DNA from: Dehalococcoidia bacterium CG2_30_46_9
GTDB lineage: Bacteria > Chloroflexota > Dehalococcoidia > GIF9 > AB-539-J10
Reading direction: 5' to 3'
Assembly (NCBI GenBank): GCA_001873005.1
Contig: MNYE01000127.1
Span: 1 to 5,540 of the forward strand
DNA length: 5,540 nucleotides
This document shows positions 5,109 through 5,540 of the stretch, piece by piece. The notes below the pieces were generated by a model. The model saw only the letters and a program-made list of their open reading frames with translations, ran no database searches and was not told the origin of the DNA. How positions within the stretch are numbered: position 1 is the stretch's first letter; every line of letters begins with the position of its first letter. A program made the position numbers and the translations under genes.

Positions 5109-5540
5109 ATGGCGTATAAGACTATTATCCTTGAAAAGAAGAATGGGGTGGCTACTTTATTTCTTAACCGCCCAGAAACATTGAATGCCTGGAATTCCGA
5201 AATGACAGAGGAGGCAGTAGATGTCATTAACAAAATAGGCAAAGATGAAGACACAAGGGTGCTTATTGTCACTGGAGCGGGAAGAGGCTTCTCCTCTGGG
5301 GCCGATGTGCGGCAAGAGCTGGCAAAGGTAGCAGAGGGAGCTTCAGGGACAATTTTTGAGCGCATAATCCAGGGCAAACCGAGTATTGTAACTATAGCGC
5401 TTCAACTGCGAAGAATGGATAAGCCGGTTATTGGTGCCATAAATGGGATAGCTGCTGGAGGTGGTCTTTGCATTGCCTTAGCTTGTGATTTAAGGATAGC
5501 TTCAGAGAGAGCGCAATTTTCTATGGCATTTATCCTGAGA
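5109..5540 (+). CDS. Enoyl-CoA hydratase/isomerase (crotonase) family protein, 3'-truncated by window edge
   Basis: Crotonase-fold acyl-CoA enzyme; 144 of an expected ~260 residues are visible, with no stop before the window end. AAGGAG at 5095-5100, 8 bases before ATG 5109, fixes the start. The N-terminus (NGVATLFLNRPETLNAW) is typical. The first oxyanion-hole segment is GFSSGAD (60-66); the second is NGIAAGGG with glycines 117-119. The two glutamates of true enoyl-CoA hydratases (rat Glu144 and Glu164) align by eye with Cys121 (GGGLC) and Phe141 (AQFSMAF). The AQFSMAF pattern is more like PaaG-type or other enoyl-CoA isomerases, whose catalytic acid lies further on, beyond the visible part. 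It follows the acyl-CoA dehydrogenase by 15 bases and is probably co-translated with it. Crotonase family is certain; hydratase activity is doubtful and isomerase or another CoA chemistry is more likely. Confidence 0.88.
   Translation, partial: MAYKTIILEKKNGVATLFLNRPETLNAWNSEMTEEAVDVINKIGKDEDTRVLIVTGAGRGFSSGADVRQELAKVAEGASGTIFERIIQGKPSIVTIALQLRRMDKPVIGAINGIAAGGGLCIALACDLRIASERAQFSMAFILR

Noticed and set aside
4967..5377. Minus-strand open frame of 136 codons
   Set aside because: Spans the end of the acyl-CoA dehydrogenase and the start of the crotonase on the opposite strand; low-complexity Ser/Ala-rich translation, no domain.
3852..5540. Benzylsuccinate-type (BbsG/BbsH) fumarate-addition pathway
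   Set aside because: The fumarate genes plus an ACAD/crotonase pair suggested it, but no glycyl radical enzyme or CoA-transferase is present and the ACAD and crotonase catalytic residues do not match standard enzymes.

Overview
The window is a block of co-directional (+ strand) metabolic genes from what looks like a strictly anaerobic bacterium of moderate GC content. My best guess is an uncultured Chloroflexota of the Dehalococcoidia type, because of the multiplied acyl-CoA dehydrogenase/crotonase gene types, soluble Fe-S flavoenzymes and AT-rich intergenic hairpin repeats. This is an inference with modest confidence; anaerobic Firmicutes or Desulfobacterota would also fit.

Left part (1-3185), three closely spaced genes: the alpha subunit of a two-subunit class I [4Fe-4S] fumarate hydratase (5' end cut by the window edge); a small Fe-S subunit with one [2Fe-2S] and two [4Fe-4S] motifs; and an SdhA/FrdA-type flavoprotein. 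Gaps are 12 and 15 bases, so this is probably one operon for malate <-> fumarate <-> succinate. The Fe-S subunit lacks the [3Fe-4S] pattern of quinone-linked SdhB/FrdB and no membrane anchor is present, so the enzyme looks soluble and closer to the thiol:fumarate reductase (TfrA/TfrB) style than to complex II.

Middle (3186-3851): a two-cluster ferredoxin-like protein flanked on both sides by AT-rich gaps of about 100-120 bases. Each gap is an imperfect long inverted repeat, and the two share an exact 12-mer in opposite orientation.

Right part (3852-5540): a divergent acyl-CoA dehydrogenase-family protein, then, 15 bases on, a crotonase-family protein cut by the right edge. Both depart from canonical catalytic residues: Asp in place of the usual ACAD Glu, and neither hydratase Glu in the crotonase. 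Their exact reactions are open.

The most unusual structural observation is a 19-base palindrome present, with one base changed in the loop, inside both the flavoprotein gene and the acyl-CoA dehydrogenase gene, read in different codon phases. In the dehydrogenase it sits in a stretch that looks like a ~20-residue insertion. This resembles a protein-coding palindromic element of the kind known from Rickettsia. I see no RNA gene, CRISPR array, insertion sequence, convincing promoter or GC-rich terminator.
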